From Sphagnum magellanicum (lineage: Eukaryota > Streptophyta > Sphagnopsida > Sphagnales > Sphagnaceae): DNA of 64,000 nt. Position 1 is the first letter of the stretch. The number at the start of each line of letters is the position of its first letter. Made by a program: the position numbers and the translations under genes. Where the stretch lies: assembly GCA_021904315.1 (NCBI GenBank), contig CM038912.1, forward strand, positions 5,047,061 to 5,111,060, given 5' to 3'. The notes under the pieces are model-generated. The model ran no database searches. It was not told the origin of the DNA and saw only the letters and a program-made list of their open reading frames with translations. Below are positions 26,566-37,689 of the stretch, piece after piece.

Positions 26566-26720
26566 AGAGTGGCCACAGTGAACCAGCACCCACCAGCACA
26601 CCATCCATTGGACGCCTGTTATAACTCAGTTGTGGATGAACCTCAACTGAGTTAAAATTTGGTTTCACCTTGGTAACCAATTCTGTAGGAAAGAGGTCTT
26701 ATATATAAGTAGATAGGTAG
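26566..26720 (+). repeat. dispersed repeat, copy 2
   Basis: This is co-linear with 220-365 through CCATCCATTGGACG and TTTCACCTTGGT. Its left part (GGCCACAGTGAACCAGCAC) also matches 19888-19923. It contains an internal inverted pair around CTCAGTTGTGG and CTCAACTGAG. Confidence 0.65.
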
Positions 26721-26779
26721 TGACATGCAATAATTGCATAATCCATAGTTGCATAATCCACATTTGTTTTCATCTGGAA

Positions 26780-27880
26780 AGATTTATTTCAGCACCTTCA
26801 AAGGCTTCTAGTGGATGATTATCATGAATTCTGGCATGCCCATGAGGTAGAGATTCAAAATTGGCAATTGTATTGGTCACTCAATTATGTTTCTATCACC
26901 ATAATGATTGTGGCTTCAAGTGGTGCCTTAGCAACTCCTAATAACTATTGCACCAATGGAAATGGAAGTGCTAGTAGTGCAGCTACTAGGAGTGGAAGTG
27001 CCAACCCTTCCACTAAAAAACAAGGTCCTTTGCTAACATTCAACCCTATTGTGGAATTCTTCCATGTGTTGCAATGGAATTACCAAGGGATCCAAATTGA
27101 CAAATTGAGAACTTTGCAAAAGTTTCAACACAAACCACATGAGAATTTGCGTGAGGTGTACACCCGAATGTGGTGATTGATAAATGTGACCCAAAGACTC
27201 AAAAAGATGCAAGCTATTCAATTTTGGTATCGGATATTGGACAAAGAGTTGAAGAGACATGTTTGACACATCATTTTGAACCAACTAATGCAACCAACTT
27301 TGGCAAATGTGTCCCAAATTTTGAAATGTATCGAGTTCAACATGGTTGAAAACCAAGTTGTGACCCTCAAATTCAACATGGATGTACCTTGGAATTTTTT
27401 GACCAATTCATCACAATTAGGATCATCACAATGCAATCCATTGACAAAGTTCAAGGTGCCTCAAAAGGAAACCCAAACACTTTTGTGAAACTATCATATT
27501 TAAAACAATGTTGGATTTTGGTGGGGATCACCCCAAGAGAGAATGTGCTAAAAAAGGCCAAGGGAAAAATAATTATGCACAACATTGTGATCAATGTGAT
27601 AAAGACAATCACAATTAGGAACAATGTTTTTAGTTGCACATGGAGTCGCAATAAAGTCAATCCAAATCCATTAATACATCAAGGGCACAACAAGGCCAAA
27701 AACACCAAAAGCAAAGGTGTTTTGGCCACAAATTTGGCTCCAAAGGCAATCCAAGGATAAGCTAATAGACTCAAAATGCAATTTGCATATTTGGCTGCAC
27801 TTGTCATGAATATGGCGACACAAAAAAATGTGTCATCATCAAGCCAATCTAAGGATTGTGAGGATGACATTTTATAACCT
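26780..27880 (+). mobile_element. Ty3/gypsy gag-like fossil
   Basis: Plus-strand segments resemble the capsid (gag) part of plant Ty3/gypsy elements, followed by a nucleocapsid-type zinc-knuckle region near 27.5-27.65 kb and an acidic tail. The fossil is broken by many changes and is old, with divergence throughout. No long terminal repeats were found beside it. A pol-like fossil of the same strand and probably the same kind lies at 33.7-37.6 kb, with the helicase locus in between. Confidence 0.7.
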
Positions 27881-28560
27881 TAACACAAATCATGGATATT
27901 TTTATAGAGTGGGATTGATGGGACCCTTGGCAACACTTGTTGTGATGGGGGTGCATTTAGAGATCCATCACAAAGTGGGGACCTCTTTGTATTAGTGCTA
28001 TTTAAATACTTTCACAATACTTTTACAAGATGTCCAAGGTTTAGTGCTTTGTTCGTGTAAAATAGGCATTGAAACAATTTAGATTGTATTGACTTAATTT
28101 TGGTATTGTTTAAATGATAAATGATGTAGCACCGTATTTGCATTGTATTTTTGTTGTTTGACATGTTGTATTCACATTATGTCAATATTGTAATGATATT
28201 GCATTAGTATTGTGATTGTATTAGATATGCACTTTTAATTATAAATGATACAATGTTGTTACAATATGGTTACAAACTCTATTATTGTATTGATTCTATA
28301 TTATATTCATGTTGTCTATATTTTGAATTTATGTTGTACTCATTTTTTTTCAACATCATATTTGCATTGCATGTGCATTGTTGAACGTAGGGGATGCAAT
28401 GTTGCAACAACATAGTAGTAATGAGGGAATGGATAAGTCAGCCTCTTCATAATGACCTGTCAGAATTCTTGTAACATATTCTGACAGCACCTTAAAAGAC
28501 ATGATGTTACCACCTAAAAAGTGAGGGCAGCTTACATTTCATAAGTGAAGACACCATAAG
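27881..28560. other. no gene seen; degenerate ATTGTATTG-rich DNA
   Basis: From about 28040 to 28380 the words TATTGTA, GTATTG and GCATTGTA recur without a fixed unit. A similar word pattern lies at 33.33-33.69 kb on the other side of the helicase locus. The region 28400-28560 is where the missing C-terminal helicase exons were sought. None was found. Confidence 0.5.
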
Positions 28561-28699
28561 TTCACATCATAAGTTCAGCAGAGGATAAACCCCTGGGCTT
28601 TCAATAAACCCACTGGCTTTGAGCACCATCTGTTTGTGACATAAAAAAAGGAAGCAACTGCTATCCAGGATAGATAGAGAATAATAAAAATCATACCAC

Positions 28700-28796
28700 C
28701 GATTGCATCCTCGAATTTTAGTTTTGTAGCAAGGGATGACACATGTCGATCAGGATGCTTCAAAGATACATCTGTGCCTAAGCCATGCTCAAGAAC
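28700..28796 (-). CDS. possible SUV3-like exon h, diverged
   Basis: After a TTTCAG acceptor it begins VLEH, matching ILEH at the expected place, then leaves the family. The peptide HPDRH inside recalls a J-domain tripeptide but the rest does not fit. The frame stays open past the putative donor down to 28575, adding a hydrophobic stretch (FIILYLSWIAVASFF), so it could also be the terminal exon. Confidence 0.4.
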
Positions 28797-31700
28797 CTGA
28801 AATTCATCAATCTAACACCTTGATGCTACTGTTAATTAACATACAACCAAAAAACAAAAGAAAGACCCACCACCATAATCAAGTGAAATAGTGCAATATT
28901 TGAAACATTGGTATTCACACATGTGTTGGGCAGATAATAGATGGGTCTGATTAGTCATTTAAGGTCACAAAGCTCAATGAAAAAGAGTTCAAAAAATACC
29001 AGGACTGCAGAGAATGTCATATTTGGGTGTGATGCCGAATACAGGGCCAACAAATCAAAAGATGGGAAGAATACAACAGCCTTAAAAACCACCAGCAGTT
29101 CTACATGTCATTTCTTTCTTCATAACAAGTTGAGGAAGGACCAACCAAGACCATGAGATACTTTGCTTTCAACACCCATTTTTTTCAGCCAAGGACTGAG
29201 ATTCAAATAGCATAATCAATCCTTTGTTGTGTGGCTAAGCCCTCATACAAGTTTTGTTTGTCACCTCAAGGGGGCATGTCAGAGTAACGAGGGAGTGGTG
29301 AAGCAATGGAAGATCCTCTTTGTCCAAACATGTTATAGCACCCTCTGGAAACTTGGATCCATATCTGCCTACTCGACCTACACAAAACAGTCCTTAACTC
29401 AAGTCAAACTTCAACTCTGCAACAATTTGCTGGGTGCTTGATGCACAAACATCCTGCACTACAATCCCATATGTTTTCCCAAAGAAGGCCTCATATAATA
29501 GTTCAAAGAACTTATTCAAGGGTTGAAGAAGCCACAGCCACCAACCCAAAAACAACCATAGCAACTGGCATCTTGAAATAAGAATACAAATACTGCAACT
29601 GACCTGCAATTTGTTTGATTTTAGCCACAGTCAAAGCCCGCATAGAAGTGCCATCAAAATTTTCAAATGTGGAGAAGATGATGCGCCTAATATTAAGGTT
29701 TAATCCCATCCCAACAGCATCACTAGCCACCAAAATATCTGACCCACTAGCCACATCATTGAAGAGCGCTACCTGCCAGTAGCATTCAATTCAATATATG
29801 CATCTGGTAAAGAAAAGAAACCATGTTATCTCAAAAATGATAGAATTGGCATAGAGGTCATAGTATGCACATACTCCTTTTAAACAAATTAACATAAACA
29901 CATGTAACATTGTAAACTGACCTAAGCAATCAATAAAGAAAATCATGATTCTAGAAGCCAAACAAATGGCAAAGAAAAACAAGGTCACATTCAATATTGC
30001 TCTGAGGTGATAAAGTTACAATTGGTCAAGAATAGCAGTTCAAAGGTAGTGTATCCATTAGCATGGTAGACCGGTTGACTTCTCTGGGTGACGGCTATCC
30101 TACATTTAGTGAGGCCATGAGCCTTCATTGGTAGGTTATTGGCTTGAAGCTTTAGATGGTCTAGCACTAATGTTACCTCCCAGAAGACCAGCAAGTAGAA
30201 AATTCAAACATCTGACTATTGCAGAGTTCATCATGACAAGGATTGAAACAAGTGTTAAAAGGATAGGAAAAACATGGAAATAGTTTCATCTACTAACCTG
30301 TTTGGTGCGTGTCTCAGGAGGCAATGATCCATACACAACTGAGCAATTGTGTTTACAACTCGATTCAATCTCTTTCTGCAAGCCAATCGGAAATTCAAAA
30401 TCTTAACACTAGCACCCACTACAACACCCACTGAAAAGAAATTTTATACAAGCTGAATTCTCTGGATCTCTATGTCCACACTGTAGCTATAATCTTCTTC
30501 TTGAACTGCTACTTTCACACATGAATGGTCCACCAAGCAGCAAAATCCAAAAGGGAAGTTTAATAGACCTTGATTGAATATATGTCACGACGTGAAAAAG
30601 CAACAACGCAGTCCCCTTTACACACATGCGAATATGATCCCAATGCTCTAGTTTGGGGTACTAGTGGAGATAGGCGTTCATACTGTTTAACCTGGTTTCA
30701 AGTTCCAAAGAAACGAATTAAAGAGAATGCATTACTGTACCTGCACCTGCAACATTGTTTCGACAAAGCAGTCCAACTCCCTGTATAGTTACAGATGCAT
30801 AATCCACAAGGGTTCAGGTTTTGAGATCATGACTACAAGTCTATTCAGATGTTCCCTCAAGAAAAAGAAAATTCACTAAAACACATACACATGTTTTTCT
30901 CCTGTGATAACTCCATGGACATCATGTACTGCATGAAAATACCAAGCAATATGCAAAACTGCATACTTTGTCCACAAGCACAATGCAGATTCAGCTTAGT
31001 GTGTAATCAGCACACATTACAATGTGCTCAGATTCCAAAAGTAGAAGACCCACAAGTTCTCAAACCCATCACACAATTTTCAGCAACCTAATCATGAATT
31101 GAAGGTCAACAACATGAGTGCTTCACAGATTTCTTCCCACTATACAGATGGTAGCACAAGATGAAATTATGACCTCAAATGTGTCACCGGTGGTTGCAAG
31201 TATTTGATCTACAATAGAGACTGCAGCTGGGTCTCCACATAAATGAAGCTCATCCACAACCAATCCTAGCAATGCACGAGTGAATGAAAAGCCCCGATCC
31301 CAACACGCAATCATCTGCACCAACATACACAGACTGTGACAAAGTTCACTTAGCAATACTTCACTTCCATATAACAATAATGAAAGAACTACTGTCAAAA
31401 ACCCTGAAGGACCAAAGCTTTGATTTATATGCAACTAGGCCTCTGAAATCCACATTAAATACAATTCCTTCTTTTTCTTCATATTATACACCACAGGTCA
31501 TGCAAATTCCTAGTCTCACACACCTGACTTAAATTGATTGCTAGAGGTAAACTATTTCAGCAATTGAAAATTAGTAAACCCAGCAGTCATGAAGTTTATA
31601 AACTGATCCATGAAGATTTCTCAGGAGGTTTTGAATCTGATCCAACAAACCTCACTTCTTAACAAACCAACACAATTGATGACTCCGGTGACTAGGAATG

Positions 31701-32035
31701 GAAGACCAAAACACCTATCCTTCACCAGTCAGCTATTATGCACTACACACAACACAATGTTCCATGATTTGCCTTAAATAAAACAACACACTAGAAAACC
31801 TGCATTGCTAATAAACTATACCTGAATGCAAATATTTCATGCAATGAGTGGTCAATAGGTTTCCATGGGAATGGTCTACTTCAGAAAAGGTAAGCTAATG
31901 AATGGCATAATGAAGTTTCCCTTCATGTCCACTATACAGGGAAAAAGAAATACATGCATTCAGTACACGAGAAAAAAGTTACTTACTTGAATCTCATCAA
32001 TCACCCCACACTCAAAATGTCGTGTGACATTTGCC
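28700..32035 (-). CDS. SUV3-like: SUV3-like ATP-dependent RNA helicase, core only
   Basis: SUV3 is a DExH-type RNA helicase of mitochondria (and sometimes plastids) that works in RNA turnover. Reading the minus strand, the exons are 32035-31987, 31314-31174, 30691-30569, 30375-30298, 29772-29604, 29377-29265, 29080-29006 and, less surely, 28796-28700. They join in frame to about 281 residues. Visible motifs are motif [14 protein letters not shown] and [32 protein letters not shown]; motif [14 protein letters not shown]; motif VI QIAGRVGR; and FPSFDLL. The order and spacing fit plant SUV3. The upstream exons with GPTNSGKT (Walker A) and the C-terminal SUV3 domain were not found within the space available. 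The fragment is therefore truncated, or chimeric with a new first exon. Several donors are weak (GTCATA, GTCTAT, GTCCTG). Open frames suggest recent or continuing constraint. ATPase activity is doubtful without Walker A. Confidence 0.8.
29006..29080 (-). CDS. SUV3-like exon g
   Basis: 25 codons, [20 protein letters not shown] then MTFSA, aligning with the FPTFDLLSGYSQAHP region of plant SUV3. The donor (GTCCTG) is poor. Confidence 0.65.
29265..29377 (-). CDS. SUV3-like exon f (motif VI)
   Basis: It completes the split glycine and encodes [20 protein letters not shown], then DLPLLHHSL and TCPLE. The usual GRAGR is GRVGR here and both arginines are kept. The border is chosen at GAG|GTGACA because the length then matches the family. 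Confidence 0.8.
29604..29772 (-). CDS. SUV3-like exon e (motif V)
   Basis: 56 codons plus one base. It encodes [20 protein letters not shown], then [16 protein letters not shown] and [11 protein letters not shown]. Acceptor GGCAG, donor GTCAGT. Confidence 0.88.
30298..30375 (-). CDS. SUV3-like exon d
   Basis: 26 codons, phase 0, with a good acceptor and a GTTAGT donor. [14 protein letters not shown] is nearly identical to plant SUV3. Confidence 0.85.
30569..30691 (-). CDS. SUV3-like exon c
   Basis: 41 codons, phase 0. [12 protein letters not shown] leads into [18 protein letters not shown], the start of the second RecA-like domain. Confidence 0.82.
31174..31314 (-). CDS. SUV3-like exon b
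   Basis: 47 codons from [17 protein letters not shown] to ATTGDTFE, phase 0 at both ends. It contains [10 protein letters not shown], a SUV3 hallmark. The donor GTCATA is weak. Confidence 0.8.
31987..32035 (-). CDS. SUV3-like exon a (motif II)
   Basis: TTTGCAG acceptor and GTAAGT donor. It encodes [16 protein letters not shown], holding the DEIQ box. The leading G completes a codon, which would be ATG if the lost upstream exon ends AT, as in VEMA of the family. Confidence 0.8.
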
Positions 32036-32039
32036 CTGC

Positions 32040-33020
32040 AAAACAACACTGGCAGAAGCCTCCTGAAAGACTATCAGATTACAGAGCGTTTTTTCTCAAG
32101 TGACACAAGGAAGTTGAGAACCTACAGATGCAGCTAGTTGCTTTGCTCATCTCGGTTCTAGAATCCACGATTTCGGTACAGGATTGGTGCAATGAAATGC
32201 GTCCGCAAACAAGAGAGTCGCACACGTACGCACGTATACTAAAAGAGCGCGCGTAATTGCTCAATAACGAACAACTTTTTGACGTCCCACGTCAACACTT
32301 TGCCATCACTTCTTGCACGAAAGATATAGCTTACCTACAAACTTATTAGAAAGCTACAACAAAATTCCGAATCACTTGCTTGAAATTGACACATCCTTTC
32401 GCAGTTCTACTACTGAATCTTTTTGAATATCCAGAAGCAAAAAAATAGCCTTCTTATTATTTAAATTCAATGAGCGACCGCAGCACAGTGCATCCATTTT
32501 ATAAGAAACGGGCAAAAATCCAGTAGAACTTCCATACTACGCCTTCAAACGGGGAAGACTAAAGAACAAATAAGAATATCTACACGCTTAGAAGCGAAAA
32601 AATACAAAAAAAAAACCACATACAGAAAAACACACAGAGATTGAGAGAGATTCAAAAATTTGCAGTACTCGCTTGCTTTCTTGAAGACACCAGGGCTTTG
32701 GATACGAATTCCCTAGACGGAGACACCGAGAGTTTCAAATCCTCCAGATTCTCATGGGCGGCAGCTTCTTTGCGCTTGCCGAGCGTCGGTTGTTGCCAAA
32801 GCTTGACATCCATGGTAGTAACTGACTTCTTCACATGCCTCAGAGTGGTATTTAAGCGCATGTGCGTTGCATTCTTGTCGTCCATAGCGCAGTGATACAA
32901 CAAGAGCAGCCCCGCAACAACAACAGCGGAAGGAAAGGAACAAAGGAACGAGAGAGAGAGAGAAAATAGACCCCATGGGGTTCAGCCACCCACTTCGTCT
33001 CAGTACCCAAGTCCCCAAAT
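32040..33020 (-). promoter_or_regulatory. CG-rich island, probable 5-prime region
   Basis: CG dinucleotides are dense (for example ACGTACGCACGTA and GCGCGCG) in a window otherwise nearly devoid of them. On the minus strand a TC-repeat tract (32951-32970 as GAGA on plus) lies just upstream of a candidate start codon, as is common in plant leaders. This supports transcription of the helicase locus from here, or a fossil of it. Confidence 0.5.
32652..32903 (-). CDS. candidate first exon of the helicase locus
   Basis: An open frame starts at 32903 (in-frame ATGs at 32885 and lower) and encodes MDVKLWQQPTLGKRKE, then a charged stretch and SVSPSREFVSKAL. GT dinucleotides that could act as donors occur near the end. 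It does not resemble the SUV3 N-terminus, shows no clear transit peptide and lacks Walker A. If it splices to 32035 the product would be a chimera. It may also belong to an unrelated gene. The plus-strand frame over the same bases is judged a shadow. Confidence 0.3.
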   Translation of the reverse strand: MLYHCAMDDKNATHMRLNTTLRHVKKSVTTMDVKLWQQPTLGKRKEAAAHENLEDLKLSVSPSREFVSKALVSSRKQASTANF

Positions 33021-33700
33021 CACGTCCTCAAATCTGCAACATTGCAAAATATGCCATATCTAGGTAGGTCCCAAACCATATCCTGAAATTTGTCACGTTC
33101 CAAAATCCCACCATATCCCACCCTCTAAAGAGCAAACTAGGTGATGACATCTCAACATATGCCCTTTTCACATGTGGAAATTGTGCGATGTTGTTCTTTT
33201 TACTACACATGGGTCTTGCTATATTAAATTAAATTAAATTAAATTAAAATTGTGGCCTATTTTAATTGGGAGGACAATACTTGGGTAAAATACATACTTT
33301 TCTCAATAAGCTTTTATTTCAGTATGAAGTATGTATTGAAGATCAATTTGTGTTGTCTCAGCATTGATAAGATCTTCATTGAATGCGTGTTGAAAAAATG
33401 TAAATTATGTCAAAACAATCCCAATGCTAACTCAATACATATTGTTATAATGCCATCAACATATTGTATCAATGACCATATTAACATTGAATCTTCAACA
33501 TATAGTCATCAATTTGATGACTTATTAATGTATGTTGTGCCAATGTTGGTCATATTTTTTTCATTGATTTAATATTGATAAGATGTCAAATGTTTTAATG
33601 TTATATCAATGTCATTTCAAGACATGTTGTTACAATGTCACCTTAACATCGTATCAATGATTGTATCAACATTGAATGTTGAACATATTGTTAAGGTGTT
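33021..33700. other. no gene seen; degenerate AACATTGTATCAATG-rich DNA
   Basis: From 33.33 to 33.69 kb, words such as ATTGTATCAATG and AACATTGAAT recur in both orientations with no fixed unit. The frame of 106 codons here is a by-product. Confidence 0.5.
33224..33250 (+). repeat. (TTAAA)n microsatellite
   Basis: Five tandem TTAAA/AAATT units lie just beyond the CG-rich island. Confidence 0.9.
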
Positions 33701-36700
33701 CTAAAAGCACTCATACAAAGAGGGGGCAAGTTTGTGATGTCGGGGGTGCAAAATAATGGAAATTGCAATAAACCTTCCACTCCATGCGACATTTTTAAAA
33801 TCATAATTGCACCAATAATAAGATCAAATGCATAAGTGCAAGAACCATGGGTTGCTAATGATCAATTGGACCCATAACATGGTGATGCACAATGTTAAAT
33901 AAATTTGCCCCGGTCTTTTGAATTGACAAACATAATAGCTAATCCTTTGGGGGCATCAAATTCAAATGACATTTCAACAAGGTCAAGGAAAGGGTTCCAA
34001 TTCTCCTAATGGAACCAAAACACCAAACAATTTGTTCAAAGTGATATGCAAAGGTGTCCCAAGCATTTCTATTTTTGGTTAAAGGGTCCAAGCATGGTAA
34101 ATTAGATCGCAAATGTTTTTTGCAACATAAATGAAAAGTAACCATCAAGTACACTTTGATACATTGAACTTAAGAATATTATTTTGTTCAATGATTAAAA
34201 TGAACATTTTTTTCAATTTTGTTAAAACTTTAAATAAAGTTACATGTTGAAAAAATGTTTAAGTAGATTCATGGGAATTCAAACATAGCTCACATTCTAT
34301 CTTATAGCCTTTAAGTAGGTTGTAAGTAAATGAAATATTTTACTTTTTAAATTTCTAAATTAATGGGGTTCTAAAATGTACTTGTGGCTTTTCATCTTTT
34401 CACATTCTAATAAAAATGTATCTAGCTTGTATGATAAAAATAGGTTTGAAAAAAAAATTTGCAAATCAATTTCAAACATACTTGCTACTTAATTTTATTA
34501 TACTAAAGTTCTTCAAATTTTATTTTCAACTTACCATAAACCCAATGGACATATATGTTTTCAAAATGAAACATAAAAAGCTTTCCAATCTATTCTCTTA
34601 TTTTTTGTAGAAATCTATCATATTTTTAAATGGGATTTTAGGTGGACATACTTTTTGGTCTAATTTACCATGCTTGGACCCTATAAACTTGGCTATTTCC
34701 AATATGCAACCAAGGTAATATTTCACCTTGCAACCACATAATGTGAGGGATGGGAAATCGTTGATGATGGTAACTAAGTTGGCCAAAGAATGGGCATTAA
34801 CAATAGTTTCCCCTTGTGTTGTTGAAGTGGGTTTTATTCCAATTTTGGAAATATAGTCTTGGCATATAGTCACAACCAAACTTAACTTGTTATAAATTTG
34901 TCACATCTAATCATTGATAAAACTAGCATCATTCTGAGTGTTGTAGTGGTGAACAATAAAAAGGGAATTGTTCAACTTGGAGGGGTGTCAAAACAAAAAT
35001 GGTATTAAATCCTTCATGTCCTTTTCGATTTCAATGCCCAACGATTGATGTTCAACAAGGTGGCAACCAAATCAGGTCTTGGAATTACGAACACCAACCT
35101 CAAACCATGTCCATACCAAATTATGACATCCATGGGTGGTTTTGAGAGGACAAAAGGGTTGATTAAATAGGAAATTGTGATTTTGGTTAATCCCAACAAT
35201 TCAACAATTTAAATGATTGTGCGAACATGTGTCATGGTGACAAACACCACATTGTATGACATGCTAGTTGAAGATGCAATTTTATATCCCTTGGGAATTA
35301 ACCTAGACTTTTGGGAGTAAATGATGTATTATTGGGTAGGTTGGCAAACAAGAATTTGTCAAAGAGTTTTTCTACTAGTCATATTTATTAGGGGGCATTC
35401 TAGAAATCCAAGTTATGAATTTTTTGGGGCTTATGTAATTATTATTGAAAATTCATCAAAAGATCTAGCAACATTGTTAAACCTTTGACACAATTGGTGA
35501 AAATTGATTAAGAATACATATGGGGTGAAATATAAAGATGGGTTTTTCAATAATTAAACCCTGATTCATTTCGATTCTTATTTTGTGCGTACTTGTACAC
35601 ATTGATTGGAGTTTTTGGGGTTGGGAACCATGTTCACTAAATTGACAATGATAGTCAAAATTTTGTCAGGGCATATGCCAATCGATCTAACAATAGGACA
35701 AAGGCCAAATACGATTCTTATGAAGGGGAATGCCTTGTTGTTTGGGTTATTCCATCATTTTGGTGTTATATATATGGTAGCCCATTTAATATAATTATTG
35801 ATCACCAACCTTTGAGGTTCTTAATGAAATAAGATCGATTCACAAGAAAATTGGCTAGGTGGGCACTAATCTTATAGGAATATGATTTAATTGACATTAT
35901 TCACAAAGTTGGAAAAGTTAATTAGGATGTTAAAAGTTTGAGTTGAAACCCAAATGTTAATGAGGGGGACATGTCTGGGGCTTATTAGCATGGAGATGTT
36001 GATTTATAGGTGGTACTAAGCTGGCATGCCTCAACATATTTTTGTATCTTATTGGGATATTTTGGGGATGTATTACAAACCAAAATGAATAACAATGATT
36101 GCCATGATGTGGATATGGAACTAAAAGACATCATTGCACTTGACATACACAAGGGTGTACTTGTTTTTACATATTTGTGAACAAATGAAGTTCATGTCAA
36201 ATAAACACCCAAGTAATGCAAATATGTTGTCCATAAGGCTGAATGATTTAAATGAGAAAATAATTCCTTTTTATAGGTTTGGAAAATGGACAAATGTGGA
36301 TTGTGCCTCACCCAAAGCAACATGAAGGCCTTGTACAACATGTTTTGGGCCACTTTGGGGTCTAGCAAGCTTATGGTTTACTCCATGTATAATATTGATG
36401 GTAAGGTATGCAATTGCAATTTCAACAATTTATTTCATCTTGTGTGATTTATTGACCCACATGAAATGTGGATTACACAAGTATGGGCTATAAGTAGGTC
36501 ATACATGAAACTAGGACCTATAATTGCCATGGTTAGCCATGGGATATTGGTTAAGTTAATAGGCTTCACTTGTGTCCTTTTCACCATACTTCATTTTGTT
36601 TAGTTGTGATCCCAAACTTTTAGCCTTAATCTATCAGGATGTGATAGTGGTTTTTAATTTGGATGATCCAAACATTTGGCTTTAAGCATGCGAGCAACAA

Positions 36701-37560
36701 GTTGCATTGTTCTAACAAATGATGCCAATGGCCACTGAAAATTTGGCCATTGCCCAACACCAAGATAATAGTCTATGGTATGCCACAAGATGATAAAGAG
36801 ATTATCGGCCTTGAATGTGTAGATCTAAGCTAGGAGAATACGTCTATTTGCAACAAACAACACCCACTACTTTGGATATGATTATAGGACATATCATTCT
36901 ACAAATTAAAAAGGTCTTGCTTTTTGGTGTATTGTTGCTAGAAGGATGAGATGAGCTTACATAGAAGGACCATGTGCATATAATTGTGTGCCATGTCATT
37001 TTCATAATGTGGATGGTCAAATTGATCCATTGTTAACAATTGTTCCTATAGGCCTTAAGCATACATTGTGCAAGAAATCTTCAAGAGTAGTTATGCCATG
37101 TTGATTTACGATTGATGTTCCAAAGGATGCCATTTAGGATGTCTCACACCACTATTGAAAGAAATACTAGTTGAAAAATAGTTTTGCCCTCAATGCGATA
37201 AATGACCCATAGTTGAGTATCTATGGTCAAATTGTAAGAATTTCCTTTCCTTTTTCTTTTTTCCTTGGCAAGTCACATTTGGCTAAGGAATTGGGAAGGA
37301 CTATAGTTAAGTAACTATTGATGGGGCTTATGTTTGCTCCTGACACTACTAGTCCTCCGACCTTAGAATCAAAGGCTTCATATTTGCACCCAACTTATTG
37401 GTCACATCACCTTAGAACCAAAGGGTTCATTTGGAAACATTGCATGACATGGGGAGATCCATATATATCATTTAGTGACTATTTGGCTTGGGGGACTTTA
37501 GCCCCGGATAGGGGGTGTGATGTACCAAATATGAGGGTTGTTGTTATTTGATATGTTGTT
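33700..37560 (+). mobile_element. Ty3/gypsy pol-like fossil
   Basis: Plus-strand segments resemble, in order, the end of reverse transcriptase (about 35.4 kb), RNase H (about 35.6-35.95 kb), the integrase zinc-binding segment (about 36.3 kb), the integrase C-terminal part (about 36.7-36.95 kb) and a cysteine-containing tail (about 37.0-37.1 kb). A purine-rich tract near 37.5 kb may mark the 3-prime end of the internal region. The fossil is broken by many changes and is old. Bases 33.7-35.4 kb are assigned by position only. No terminal repeat pair was recognised. It is the same strand and probably the same kind as the gag-like fossil at 26.8 kb. Confidence 0.75.
34084..34681. repeat. 23-bp perfect inverted repeat pair
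   Basis: 34084-34106 (starting GGGTCCAAGCATGG) is the exact reverse complement of 34659-34681. The arms are 552 bp apart. The pair is inside the presumed fossil and unexplained by it. Confidence 0.85.
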
Positions 37561-37689
37561 GGTGGACAATGATAGATGTAGGTGTCCATGTAGTAGCACA
37601 CAACAAATACTTGACAAGCAAAAAATACAAATTAGTTCTTTTTTAGTGTATGTGCCAAAATCTTAGGAGAAAATATATTATATATTTGG

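Noticed and set aside
28700-28796. HPDRH as a J-domain signature
   Set aside because: The surrounding residues do not fit J-domain helices, while the exon start (VLEH) falls exactly where SUV3 has ILEH.
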